DNA from: Bacteroidaceae bacterium
GTDB taxonomy: Bacteria > Bacteroidota > Bacteroidia > Bacteroidales > Bacteroidaceae
DNA length: 64,000 bases
NCBI GenBank assembly: GCA_016286165.1
Contig: JAEESE010000001.1
Coordinates: 124,001 to 188,000, forward strand
Direction of reading: 5' to 3'
The position numbers and the translations under genes are program-made. The notes beneath the pieces are model-generated. The model saw nothing but the letters and a program-made list of their open reading frames with translations. It did not search any database and had not been told where the DNA came from. This document shows, one piece after another, positions 1 to 8,203 of the stretch (positions are counted from its first letter, which is position 1; every line of letters begins with the position of its first letter).

Positions 1-1
1 A

Positions 2-712
2 GCCCAAGACTTGTACGATTATCAAGCCAATGTGATGAAGACCAAACTTAACAACGATGGTCGTGTCGAGGAACCTCCGCTAACTTACACGCAAGGTACT
101 TTCGGCGAGGCAGCGCGTCGCCTTTTCCATATCACAGACGATCGTTCATATATGACTATGGCATACCGTGTTCTTTATTATGCCACTTCCAACAGCCGTT
201 GCACTCACGAAGGGCTGTTGCGCGACGAAGGTTCGAGCATGGACCAAAGCATATTCAAAGCAGTGCTTATTCCCTACCTCGTGAACTTTGTTCTCGACGA
301 GGAAGCTAACGCCACCTACCGCAAGCGCATACTCAATTCACTGTTAGCAAATGCCAATGCACTATGGAACAACCTCAAGCTTGACAAGTACCCCAAGACC
401 TTTTGCAACTACTACTGGGGCTCGCCAATTGATGATTCCAAGGTACCATCGATGGGTGCCATGGTCAGCGGTGCATCGCTCATGGAGAACGTTGCGCGAA
501 TGGCTTTGGCTTTGAAAGACGACAGCGATGGCATACACTCCCCTGCCCTAACTTCTGAAAGAAGTGGTGAAGTCGGCATAATATACGATTTGAGTGGAAG
601 AATCCTTAATCATCAGTCGTCGTCAATTACCAATAATCAGTCGTCAATCCAGAGAGGCATTCACATCATACGGAATAATGATGGAAGCACGAAGAAAGTT
701 CTTGTAAAATAA
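2..712 (+). CDS. GH76 family alpha-1,6-mannanase, C-terminal part
   Basis: The frame is open to the left edge, so the start lies outside the window; only the last 236 or so residues are present. The stretch LTYTQGTFGEAARRLF, followed by SYMTMAYRVLYYATSN and EGLLRDEG, resembles the second half of glycoside hydrolase family 76, (alpha/alpha)6-barrel enzymes that cut alpha-1,6-mannan. The catalytic Asp pair of the family would lie upstream and cannot be checked. The tail (IYDLSGRIL, then RGIHIIR and a basic end KKVLVK) looks like the short C-terminal secretion domain of Bacteroidetes, so export to the cell surface is inferred. The next gene begins 4 bp after the stop, which suggests one transcript with the secreted phosphatase. 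GH76 membership is a family-level reading; substrate is inferred. Confidence 0.75.
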   Translation, partial: AQDLYDYQANVMKTKLNNDGRVEEPPLTYTQGTFGEAARRLFHITDDRSYMTMAYRVLYYATSNSRCTHEGLLRDEGSSMDQSIFKAVLIPYLVNFVLDEEANATYRKRILNSLLANANALWNNLKLDKYPKTFCNYYWGSPIDDSKVPSMGAMVSGASLMENVARMALALKDDSDGIHSPALTSERSGEVGIIYDLSGRILNHQSSSITNNQSSIQRGIHIIRNNDGSTKKVLVK

Positions 713-716
713 TCAT

Positions 717-2933
717 ATGATGAAAACGAGAGTTTTACATATCGCAAGCGTTCTATTCCCGCTGATTTTTGTTGCTGCGCCACTGAGTAGCCAAGAGCCC
801 AGACAAATCTCTGCAATCAGGGATATCACTACCACGGAAGGCGAACCGCGTACCGCCTACGGAGTGACCATGTCTGAACCCGACATCTACTACATCGACA
901 ACGGTGACAACACTTTTAAAGCTATGCGTCTGACGGTGAAGCCCGTGGAGACACCAGCCGCCATGACAGCGCCATATCTCAATGAGCCTACAGCCCATAG
1001 CATACAGGTGTGTTGGAAGTCCAATGCACTGGTTGAAGGTGCCATCGTTCGATATGGTACAGCCATCGACCAGCTTAGCCGTCAGGCCACAGCCTCAACG
1101 AGGTTAGTAGCCACGAACTACTATTGGAACACGGCTCGCCTCGAAGGTCTCGAAGCAAACATGGTGTATTACTATCAAGTCATAGCTGGCGACCGCACTA
1201 GCGAAGTGTACCGCTTCCGCACACAGCCTGAAGCCGACAGCATGGAGCCTTTCCGCATCTTGATGGTGGGCGACCACCAGCGCAACGAGCGGTCGGACTA
1301 CGAATGGCTGTTGCGCATGGCCAAGCGTACACTCGACGCTAAATATGGCGAAGCGCCATTGGAGGAGCATGTGCGCCTGCTCATGAATGTAGGCGACCAG
1401 GTAGACTCCGGCTCCGTGCGCCAGTATGAGTTTACACATCTTTATAAGTCGCGCGAGGTGATGTCACACTTGCCTATCATGACCTGCGTGGGCAACCACG
1501 AACTGTTCAAGGATCAGCAACTGGAACTCTATAAGCGTCATTACGCCTCTTACGGCGACATCGCCTATCAAGGCATCACGAGCGGTACAGCCTTATACTA
1601 TGCTTATCAGGCAGGCCCCGTTCTATTCATCGTTATGAACACCGACGGCACGTCAAATGCACAGAAGCAATGGGTACAACGCGTAGTTACAGCTGCCGAC
1701 AGCGACCCTTCGGTGCGCTTCATTGTCAGCGTACAACATCGCCCTATGTTTGCCGAGCAATGGGCGGGCGACACTAACCCGTGGATGACTGATGAGGTAA
1801 TTCCCATCCTATCTTCGTCGAAAAAGCACGTAATCAACTGCGCCGGTCACCATCATCTCTACGCCCGTGGCCAGTTGTCCCAATGGCCCGTCTATCACAT
1901 CATCACTGGCGGAGGCGTAGGCACTTCGGCTCAAGACTACGAGCAGCTGTGGGGCAATACGCCTGACAACCGCAACCGCGATGAGGTGCAGAAGACCATC
2001 GACCAATGGACTTATCAGATTATGGAGTTCGATCCCTCAAGCGCAACGATGACCGTTGAGACTTACTCCATCGGCAACCGCCGCCTAGCTCTCGACAATG
2101 TGCTCATCGACCGTTTCTCGCGCTGCCTCGCCCAACCCGACATCCCCGCCACACCCGCCTTGGACTTCGCCTCACGATTCACCCGTGAGGAGTCCTCCAC
2201 ATTCATCGTCCCACTGCCCGCCACCATCAAGCAGCAAACCGCTGTCGAGGGGCTGCACAGCAGCCAGTACCAGATAGCACGCGATTCCGAGTTCTCGGAC
2301 ATCATCTTCAGCCGTATCCTCCTCTTCGAGGACTTCTATGATGTCGATAACAAATACCTGCCCAAGAACGTTCGCGAAGGTTTACCCGTTACGACCCTTG
2401 AACTCGCTGCCTCAGACCTGCCCTCAGGCACATACTTTATCCGTTGCCGCAACCGCTCGATGAACCTCGAATGGAGCGAATACTCTGCTCCGCAGGCCAT
2501 ACGTGTGACGGGCTCCACGGCACCAAGCATTTCGCTGAGCACCACTAACTTGCAGCCCGGCGGCACACTCATGGTGAGCTACGAGAATGCCCCCGTGGGC
2601 AAGAACGCCTGGGTCGGTATCTACAAGGATAGTCAGCACCCTGGCAACAGCGATCCTTCTTATGCCTGGCAGTACACCTCCGCCGCCAACGGCACACTCC
2701 AGTTCACTATCAGCGATGCAGGTTCATATTTCGCCGTATTATTCGGAGACAATGGTTACACCGAAATCTCCCCGCGATTCCCTTTTGTGGTAGGCGCTGA
2801 CAGGATAAAAGCTATGCACGATGAACAATGGGAAATGAACAATACAGCTATCTTCAATCTTGCCGGTCAGCGCGTGGAAAAAATGAACAAGGGAATATAT
2901 ATCTACAATGATAGGAAAATCATCATAAAATAA
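717..2933 (+). CDS. secreted purple-acid-phosphatase-like metallophosphoesterase
   Basis: A 738-residue protein with a signal peptide (about residues 1-25, ending before QEPRQ), a fibronectin type III-like N-terminal domain (about 86-169) and a calcineurin-like metallophosphoesterase domain (about 180-400). Metal-binding motifs are visible in order: GDHQ at 185-188, GDQVDSG at 226-232, GNHE at 259-262, H341 in VQHRPMF, and GHHH at 377-380. The region after 470 is probably beta-sandwich. The last 35 residues (IFNLAGQRV, KGIYIY, basic tail) look like a type IX-type C-terminal secretion domain. It should hydrolyse phosphomonoesters outside the cell. It follows the GH76 gene by 4 bp, so it may remove phosphate from phosphomannans; that is inference. 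The start has two adjacent ATG codons (717 and 720). Confidence 0.88.
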   Translation: MMKTRVLHIASVLFPLIFVAAPLSSQEPRQISAIRDITTTEGEPRTAYGVTMSEPDIYYIDNGDNTFKAMRLTVKPVETPAAMTAPYLNEPTAHSIQVCWKSNALVEGAIVRYGTAIDQLSRQATASTRLVATNYYWNTARLEGLEANMVYYYQVIAGDRTSEVYRFRTQPEADSMEPFRILMVGDHQRNERSDYEWLLRMAKRTLDAKYGEAPLEEHVRLLMNVGDQVDSGSVRQYEFTHLYKSREVMSHLPIMTCVGNHELFKDQQLELYKRHYASYGDIAYQGITSGTALYYAYQAGPVLFIVMNTDGTSNAQKQWVQRVVTAADSDPSVRFIVSVQHRPMFAEQWAGDTNPWMTDEVIPILSSSKKHVINCAGHHHLYARGQLSQWPVYHIITGGGVGTSAQDYEQLWGNTPDNRNRDEVQKTIDQWTYQIMEFDPSSATMTVETYSIGNRRLALDNVLIDRFSRCLAQPDIPATPALDFASRFTREESSTFIVPLPATIKQQTAVEGLHSSQYQIARDSEFSDIIFSRILLFEDFYDVDNKYLPKNVREGLPVTTLELAASDLPSGTYFIRCRNRSMNLEWSEYSAPQAIRVTGSTAPSISLSTTNLQPGGTLMVSYENAPVGKNAWVGIYKDSQHPGNSDPSYAWQYTSAANGTLQFTISDAGSYFAVLFGDNGYTEISPRFPFVVGADRIKAMHDEQWEMNNTAIFNLAGQRVEKMNKGIYIYNDRKIIIK

Positions 2934-3020
2934 TGAACGGTCATACAAGGCTACATGAACGGTCATACAAGGCGATATGAACGGTCATACAAGGCGATAT
3001 GAACGGTCATACAAAGCAAT
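2933..3020. repeat. 22-bp tandem repeat, family A, four copies
   Basis: Four head-to-tail 22-bp units begin at 2933, 2955, 2977 and 2999, right at the stop codon of the phosphatase gene. Each begins with the near-palindrome ATGAACGGTCAT followed by a ten-base spacer (ACAAGGCGAT in units 2 and 3). The second and third units are identical; the others differ at two or three bases in the spacer. The same unit recurs near 18.74 kb and 53.98 kb. Confidence 0.95.
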
Positions 3021-3036
3021 AAGCCTATATTTAAAA

Positions 3037-3066
3037 AGCCGCACACCTTAGTTTAGATGTGCGGCT
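3037..3066. terminator. hairpin terminator between converging genes
   Basis: Arms AGCCGCACA (3037-3045) and TGTGCGGCT (3058-3066) form a perfect 9-bp stem. On the minus strand the stem is followed by a T-rich run, so it best serves the alpha-galactosidase gene; on the plus strand the tail is weaker. Confidence 0.75.
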
Positions 3067-3085
3067 TATTCGTTTTATTGATTTA

Positions 3086-5251
3086 TCAGATTTTCTTCAG
3101 GCGGATTACACGCGATGAGAATTGGCGAGAGAGATTGGCATCAAGGCCTGTTTCCATAAGGAACTTACCTGAGAAGGTCTTGCCCTCGAAGTAATGTTCA
3201 CGCTCGGAACGCTCGAACTCGTTGAGACGGTAAGTGGCATTCGGGTCTAAGCCTGCCATATGCCAGCGCGGCGTGTGTAAATCCACGTAGTGTTCGAACT
3301 TATAGCAGAAGAATACAGCCTCTGATTTGTCCTCGGAGACAAACATCTCGCTGCAGAAACCATTGCCCTCGTAAGGTGAGAGGAGACGATACTGGTCGCC
3401 AAGCTGGACAATAGGACGTATCTCTTTGTAGAACGCCACGGCTTTCTTAGCATACTCGCGCTCGCGGTCGTTGAGGTCGCTGGGCTTCATCTCCATGCCG
3501 AGGCGGCCTGTCATAGCCACGTCAAAGCGGAACTTCAAAGGAATAACTCGACCGGTCTGATGGTTTGGCGATGCGCTGACGTGCTGAGCCATGGCCATAG
3601 TGGGGAAGAAATGGCTCGTGCCCCACTGTATGAAGAGGCGCTGCTGGGCATCTGTATCGTCGCTCACCCAGAACTCATCGAAGTAAGGCATGAAGCCCCA
3701 GTTGACTCGTCCGCCGCCACTGGCGCAAAGCTGGATGACGAGATCGGGATATTTGGCACGGATACGTTCCAGCGTGCTGCGCAGGCCACGGTGATAATCC
3801 ACGATGAGGTGACTCTGCTTGTCGGAGGTCAGGTAGCTGGAGCCATAGTTATTCATAGACATATTGCAGTCCCATTTGATGTAGTGCAGCTTGGGATTCT
3901 CCTTGACGAGGTTATCCACGATACTGAATACGAAGTCCTGAACCTTTGGGTTGGACATATCGAGCACAAGTTGCGTGCCGCCGCGCCCCTTAGAGAGTTC
4001 ACGCGTGGGATGAGCCACCACCCAGTCGGGATGAGCCTCGTAGAGTTCGCTCTTAGAGTTTGTCATCTCTGGTTCAATCCATATACCGAACTTGAGACCG
4101 CGATCTTCCGCAGCCTTCAGCAGGGCTGGCACACCATTAGGCAACTTTTGCGTATCTGTCATCCAGTCGCCTAAGCCCTGTGTATCATCGGTGCGGCGAT
4201 ATTTACGTCCAAACCAGCCGTCGTCGACCACGAAGAGCTCGCCGCCTAATTCCTTGATACCGTCCATCATCTGCTCGCACACCTCTTGGTTGACGTTCAT
4301 ATACACGCCCTCCCATGAATTAAGGAGGATATCGCGCAGACCATGACCGTTGTGCAACTTCACGTTGCGGCCCCATCGGTGGAAGGCGCGACTAACGCCG
4401 CCCTTACCTTCTGTACTATAAGTGAGTGCGAGTTCTGGAGTCTGGAACGATTCGCCAGGCTTGAGGGTATAGGCCGTGTGAAGATCGTCGATGCCAGCGA
4501 TGAGTGTATGGCGGTATTTGCCGCGCGTCTCAAGTCGCAGTTTATAGTTGCCTGTCCAGCAGAGTGCTGCGCCAATCACACGACCGCTGTTCTCCTGCGG
4601 CTTGCCGTCGAGCGAGATCATCACCTCGGCACGATCGTCCATACCGCCGCGTACCCCGTCGTGGCAAACGATATTCTTCAGACCTGCTGTCAAAGGCTCT
4701 TCCGTCATCTGACCTTCGGCACCCCATGTGCCGTGGAAATGGGTTATCCAAGCCCCTTCCTGTCGGAGAGTCATCACGCCGCTGGCATACTGCTCCAGAC
4801 GGATGGGCTTTTTCTCGCCGTTGCGGATTACAGTCCACGTTTCTATTACATCGCTCTTGTCGTTTGCCTTGTAATAAAGGTCGACGAAGAACTCGTACTT
4901 CTTATCCTTGAGCGAGATTATAGTGAGGTCTCCCTCCTGACGCGAACCAGTGATTGCCAGTTCAGTGGACATATTGCCGTCGGCATGGGTCACACTGAGC
5001 GCCGTTTCGTCAAAGCTATTGCGTCCGAAAGCAGGGTATGCATCGTAGTTGATACTCATGGCGTCATATATCTCCTGTGCCTGGTTTGGGTTGATGCGCG
5101 AGCCATAGTAATGGATGCGGGGAGTAGAACCTTCGTTGACCGAAAGCATGAGGGTGGTCTTGGGCGTGTTCACAAACACGTCTTTGGCAGAGAGCTTACT
5201 CATTGGAACGAGCAAGGTGCATAATGCCAACAGGGAAATGATTTTTTTCAT
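3086..5251 (-). CDS. GH36 alpha-galactosidase, secreted
   Basis: This is a 721-residue protein when started at the ATG at 5251 (MKKIISLLALCTLL), which gives a clean signal peptide cut near KLSA. An upstream in-frame start at 5296 is rejected because the promoter -7 box lies at 5294-5301. The catalytic barrel carries the family's nucleophile motif YIKWDCN (Asp near residue 461) and the acid/base motif WVSDDTD (Asp near 531); CASGGGR and IWIEPEM are also typical. Length matches the family's usual 700-740. It releases terminal alpha-galactose from oligosaccharides such as raffinose or galactomannan fragments, probably in the periplasm. It is transcribed alone, tail to tail with the GH76-phosphatase pair. 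Confidence 0.93.
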   Translation of the reverse strand: MKKIISLLALCTLLVPMSKLSAKDVFVNTPKTTLMLSVNEGSTPRIHYYGSRINPNQAQEIYDAMSINYDAYPAFGRNSFDETALSVTHADGNMSTELAITGSRQEGDLTIISLKDKKYEFFVDLYYKANDKSDVIETWTVIRNGEKKPIRLEQYASGVMTLRQEGAWITHFHGTWGAEGQMTEEPLTAGLKNIVCHDGVRGGMDDRAEVMISLDGKPQENSGRVIGAALCWTGNYKLRLETRGKYRHTLIAGIDDLHTAYTLKPGESFQTPELALTYSTEGKGGVSRAFHRWGRNVKLHNGHGLRDILLNSWEGVYMNVNQEVCEQMMDGIKELGGELFVVDDGWFGRKYRRTDDTQGLGDWMTDTQKLPNGVPALLKAAEDRGLKFGIWIEPEMTNSKSELYEAHPDWVVAHPTRELSKGRGGTQLVLDMSNPKVQDFVFSIVDNLVKENPKLHYIKWDCNMSMNNYGSSYLTSDKQSHLIVDYHRGLRSTLERIRAKYPDLVIQLCASGGGRVNWGFMPYFDEFWVSDDTDAQQRLFIQWGTSHFFPTMAMAQHVSASPNHQTGRVIPLKFRFDVAMTGRLGMEMKPSDLNDREREYAKKAVAFYKEIRPIVQLGDQYRLLSPYEGNGFCSEMFVSEDKSEAVFFCYKFEHYVDLHTPRWHMAGLDPNATYRLNEFERSEREHYFEGKTFSGKFLMETGLDANLSRQFSSRVIRLKKI

Positions 5252-5293
5252 AGGATGAATGAGATTATGTGTTGTTGAGTTAGTTCTTCGGTG

Positions 5294-5301
5294 CAAAGTT
5301 A
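5294..5301 (-). promoter_or_regulatory. -7 promoter box of the alpha-galactosidase gene
   Basis: On the minus strand the sequence reads TAACTTTG, matching the Bacteroidetes TAnnTTTG box. It lies about 43 bp upstream of the ATG at 5251 and argues against the longer open frame. Confidence 0.7.
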
Positions 5302-5384
5302 AGCGAAAAATGAAAAAGATAAAAGAAAAGGAAAGAAAAAGGCAAGAAAAGGTTAAAATAGAGGAAAAGATTTCAGACTTTTAC

Positions 5385-5392
5385 TACTTTTG
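5385..5392 (+). promoter_or_regulatory. -7 promoter box of the M28 peptidase gene
   Basis: TACTTTTG matches TAnnTTTG and lies 30 bp upstream of the ATG at 5423. Confidence 0.65.
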
Positions 5393-5422
5393 CATACGAA
5401 AACAACTATTTGCAAGAAAGAG

Positions 5423-6691
5423 ATGAACAGAATCTTGTTAAGAACGCTGGCAGCACTACTGCTGTTTGCTGCCAGCTCATTATCAGCTCAGGACCTACCA
5501 CGCTATCGCCGTCTGGTTCGTCAGCTCAGTTCCTCCAAGTTCCAGGGACGCGGTTATGCACGCGAAGGTGTCCGCAAGGCAAGCGACTTTATCATACGTG
5601 AGTTTCGCAAATCAGGCGTCGACGAAGTGATGTACCAGCCTTTCACCCTCGACATCAACACCTTCCCAGGGCGCATGGAGTTAGCAATCGACGGCAAGCG
5701 ACTGAAAGCCGGCCGAGACTTCACAGTTCGCGAGTACAATCCCGCAACTGACGGCGAATACCATCTATATCACATCGACACCCTCCACTACGATTTCCAG
5801 CGTGTGCGGCGTGATCTGTTGTTATCCGAAAACCGCGGCGCTATCGTTGTCTGCGATTTCTGGTTTCCATACAAGCACCGCAGCGACTTCGCCTGGCTGC
5901 AGAATCGCGACAGCAGCGGCGTGAGCGGTATGCTCTACACTTGGAACGAGCCGCTAAAGTTCTACAAGGCATATGGCGAACGGGTGGCCGAGTTGCCTAC
6001 ATTCTGGACTTTGGCATCTGTGATGCCTTCAGATGCCAAGAGCATCAGGGCTCGCGTAGATCAAAAGTTCTTCAAAGACTACGCTACCGACAACGTCATA
6101 GCAAAGGTTGCAGGCGAACGCCACGACAGTTGCATCATCTTCACCGCCCACTACGACCATCTGGGCAATCTTGGGAAACACGTATATTACGGCGGAGCCA
6201 ATGACAACGCCTCTGGTACAGCAGCTATCATCACACTGGCAAAATATTATGCGCAACACCGGCCAAAGTACGACACATATTTCATAGCTTTTTCTGGTGA
6301 GGACGCCTATTTGCGGGGCTCGCGCTGGTATGTCGACCATCCTGTGGTACCTCTCACGCGCGTGCGTTACCTCTTTAATATAGATATGGTCGGCGACAAC
6401 AATCCTGCTTTGCATTGTGAACCGAGCGATGCTGGTGCTTGGGCATTCCCTGTCCTCGAACGACTCAACAGCCAGAGTGGATATTTCCGTGGGCTGAAGC
6501 GTGCTTCGCTGGAGGAAAAGAGCGACCACTACCCCTTTGCCGTGCGTGGCGTGCCCTGCATCTTTTTTGAGAACGAGGAGGGTGATGCATTCCCCTACTA
6601 TCATACGCCTCAGGACAACTACAAAAACGTTCGCTTTGACTCATACAAGCCTCTATTCCACCTTATTACAGATTTCGTGGAAACATTATGA
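5423..6691 (+). CDS. M28 family zinc peptidase, secreted
   Basis: A 422-residue protein from the ATG at 5423 (MNRILLRTLAALLLF), which gives a typical signal peptide ending before QDLPRY. The C-terminal half is an M28 aminopeptidase-type domain with the metal ligands in order: His243 in TAHYDHLG, Asp261 in GANDNASGT, SGED at 291-294, the DMVGDN segment, and a His near 405 in YYHTPQDN. In canonical members the SGE motif continues with a second Glu that binds zinc; here it is Asp294. The residues between the signal peptide and about 230 form an apical/PA-like insert. It probably trims peptides in the periplasm. It is a single-gene transcript with its own promoter and a terminator shared with the converging bPH gene. 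Confidence 0.88.
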   Translation: MNRILLRTLAALLLFAASSLSAQDLPRYRRLVRQLSSSKFQGRGYAREGVRKASDFIIREFRKSGVDEVMYQPFTLDINTFPGRMELAIDGKRLKAGRDFTVREYNPATDGEYHLYHIDTLHYDFQRVRRDLLLSENRGAIVVCDFWFPYKHRSDFAWLQNRDSSGVSGMLYTWNEPLKFYKAYGERVAELPTFWTLASVMPSDAKSIRARVDQKFFKDYATDNVIAKVAGERHDSCIIFTAHYDHLGNLGKHVYYGGANDNASGTAAIITLAKYYAQHRPKYDTYFIAFSGEDAYLRGSRWYVDHPVVPLTRVRYLFNIDMVGDNNPALHCEPSDAGAWAFPVLERLNSQSGYFRGLKRASLEEKSDHYPFAVRGVPCIFFENEEGDAFPYYHTPQDNYKNVRFDSYKPLFHLITDFVETL

Positions 6692-6716
6692 GTCGTGCGT
6701 GAGGCTACCAAACGAC

Positions 6717-6748
6717 AAAGGCGCAGGGAACAAGTTCCTTGCGCCTTT
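6717..6748. terminator. bidirectional hairpin terminator
   Basis: A 14-bp stem with one mismatch (AAAGGCGCAGGGAA against TTCCTTGCGCCTTT, four-base loop) sits between the converging M28 and bPH genes. T runs are short on both sides. Confidence 0.65.
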
Positions 6749-6770
6749 CTGTTCGCTGAAAGTAGTGTGG

Positions 6771-7268
6771 TTACTCCGTTTTGTCTCGCGAGAGGCCGTC
6801 AATCATCTGATTGATCATCGTGCTGAAACGCATTGGATTGCGGATGAAGTCGTAAGTATTGGTGACCTCGCCCGTTGTGACGGTTACGGAGCCGTAGCCG
6901 AGAATGCGGCCTACTATGGACTGTTCCGTCTGCACACCTTCACACTTACGCAGCAACAGTTCGTGACTACGACGACGGATGATACCTCGCTTGAAGATCA
7001 GTCGGCGGTTGGTGACCACGTAACGCTTGCCTCCATGGACCTCAATAGCACGGATGATGGCTATCAACCACAGCACCAGCATGAGTGCAATGCGCAGGAA
7101 CCAAGCATGCGACTGAAACCAAGGATCGTCGACACGCTCGAAGGGCAGAAACAGACAACCTATTCCCAATAGTGCAACAACGATAGGAGCCCAAAAAACG
7201 ATGGGATGCAGCTGTGCCTCATAAGTCACCTGCTCATCTTGCATCAAATTACTTTCAATAAATCCCAT
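6771..7268 (-). CDS. bacterial PH-domain (bPH2/YdbT-like) membrane protein
   Basis: A 165-residue protein with two hydrophobic helices (about 22-41 and 54-72) followed by a bacterial pleckstrin-homology-like domain. The segment KRYVVTNRRLIFKRGIIRRR followed by a conserved GY/TV strand region (GRILGYGSVTVTTG) is the usual signature of this family. The function of these membrane proteins is unknown; some act in envelope stress or membrane organisation. The gene is 41 bp downstream of yebC on the same strand, so the two are probably co-transcribed. Confidence 0.8.
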   Translation of the reverse strand: MGFIESNLMQDEQVTYEAQLHPIVFWAPIVVALLGIGCLFLPFERVDDPWFQSHAWFLRIALMLVLWLIAIIRAIEVHGGKRYVVTNRRLIFKRGIIRRRSHELLLRKCEGVQTEQSIVGRILGYGSVTVTTGEVTNTYDFIRNPMRFSTMINQMIDGLSRDKTE

Positions 7269-7309
7269 AGGGTTTTCGTTTATCCGTTAAACGTTTCCGT
7301 GCAAACAGC

Positions 7310-8038
7310 TTATTCCTCGGGCTTCATGTTGGTGTACACGGTCTGCACATCGTCGAACTCCTCGAGACGTTCAACCATCTTGTCAATCGTCTCGCGCTGC
7401 TCGGGCGTGACGTCCTTGAGGTCGTTGGGGAAGTAGGAGAACTCGCCGCCGACGTCCTCGAAGCCGCTCTCTTCCAGGTGCTTCTGGATAGCGCCGTAGC
7501 TCTTGGGGTCGCCGTAGATGGTGAGCGTGCCTTCTTCCTCGTCCTCGTCGTATTCATCCTCTACGCCGTAGTCGATGAGGTCGAGAATCAGTTCGTCCAT
7601 ATCGACGTCGTCCTTCTTCTTGAAGGTGAACACGCACTTGTGGTCGAACAGGAAAGCGAGGCTGCCCATCGTGCCGAGGTTGCCACCGAACTTGTTGAAC
7701 ACGCTGCGCACGTCGGCCACGGTGCGCGTGGGGTTGTCAGTGAGGGTGTCCACGAAGATGGCGACACCGTGAGGACCATAGCCCTCATAGGTCATGCCCT
7801 TGTAGTCGCTCTGGTCCTTACCCATCGCGTTCTTGATGGCGCGGTCGATGTTGTCCTTAGGCATGTTCTCGCGCTTGCAGGTGGCGATGATACCACGCAG
7901 CGTGGGGTTCATGTCCGGGTCGGGACCGCCAGCCTTGACGGCAATGGCGATCTGCTTGCCCAACTTGGTGAATGTCTTTGCCATGTGGCCCCAGCGCTTC
8001 AGCTTGGCGGCCTTACGATATTCAAATGCTCTTCCCAT
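7310..8038 (-). CDS. yebC: YebC/PmpR family regulatory protein
   Basis: A 242-residue protein that begins MGRAFEYRKAAKLKRW and contains the family blocks NMPKDNIDRAIKNA, YEGYGPHGVAIFVDTLTDN and GTMGSLAFLF. This is the YebC/TACO1 family, cytosolic proteins described both as DNA-binding regulators and as factors that help ribosomes through difficult peptides. Length is normal (about 240). A D/E-rich stretch (EDEYDEDEEE) lies near residues 150-160. The gene follows pheT on the minus strand, separated by a 38-bp inverted repeat pair, and precedes the bPH gene. Confidence 0.93.
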   Translation of the reverse strand: MGRAFEYRKAAKLKRWGHMAKTFTKLGKQIAIAVKAGGPDPDMNPTLRGIIATCKRENMPKDNIDRAIKNAMGKDQSDYKGMTYEGYGPHGVAIFVDTLTDNPTRTVADVRSVFNKFGGNLGTMGSLAFLFDHKCVFTFKKKDDVDMDELILDLIDYGVEDEYDEDEEEGTLTIYGDPKSYGAIQKHLEESGFEDVGGEFSYFPNDLKDVTPEQRETIDKMVERLEEFDDVQTVYTNMKPEE

Positions 8039-8050
8039 AATAGTTAAACA

Positions 8051-8089
8051 GCCTCACCCCCAACCCCTCTCCGAATGGAGAGGGGAGTA
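8051..8089. repeat. GC-rich palindromic dispersed element, copy 1
   Basis: A 39-bp element starts GCCTCACCCCCAACCCC and contains the hairpin CCCCTCTCC / GGAGAGGGG. It lies 12 bp upstream of the yebC start and is inverted relative to the copy at 8164-8201. A nearly identical copy is at 60118-60156. Confidence 0.9.
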
Positions 8090-8163
8090 ATTACTTTCGA
8101 GGATAGAGGTCTTTTTTTATAAGGGTTATTATTAGTTTTTTTTATGAATCTTGTTTAGGTATA

Positions 8164-8201
8164 TACTCCCCTCGCCTCTTGGAGAGGGGTCGGGGTGAGG
8201 C
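8164..8201. repeat. GC-rich palindromic dispersed element, copy 2 (inverted)
   Basis: This is the reverse complement of the 8051 element with a few substitutions; it ends GGTCGGGGTGAGGC directly at the pheT stop codon. Together the two copies form a long inverted repeat with a 74-bp AT-rich centre. Confidence 0.9.
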
Positions 8202-8203
8202 TT

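Noticed and set aside
5252..5296. Upstream N-terminal extension of the alpha-galactosidase
   Set aside because: It would start upstream of the expected transcript start and adds residues in front of a clean signal peptide.
8051..8201. Insertion sequence or transposon
   Set aside because: No transposase frame lies between the copies; only a dispersed repeat pair is supported.
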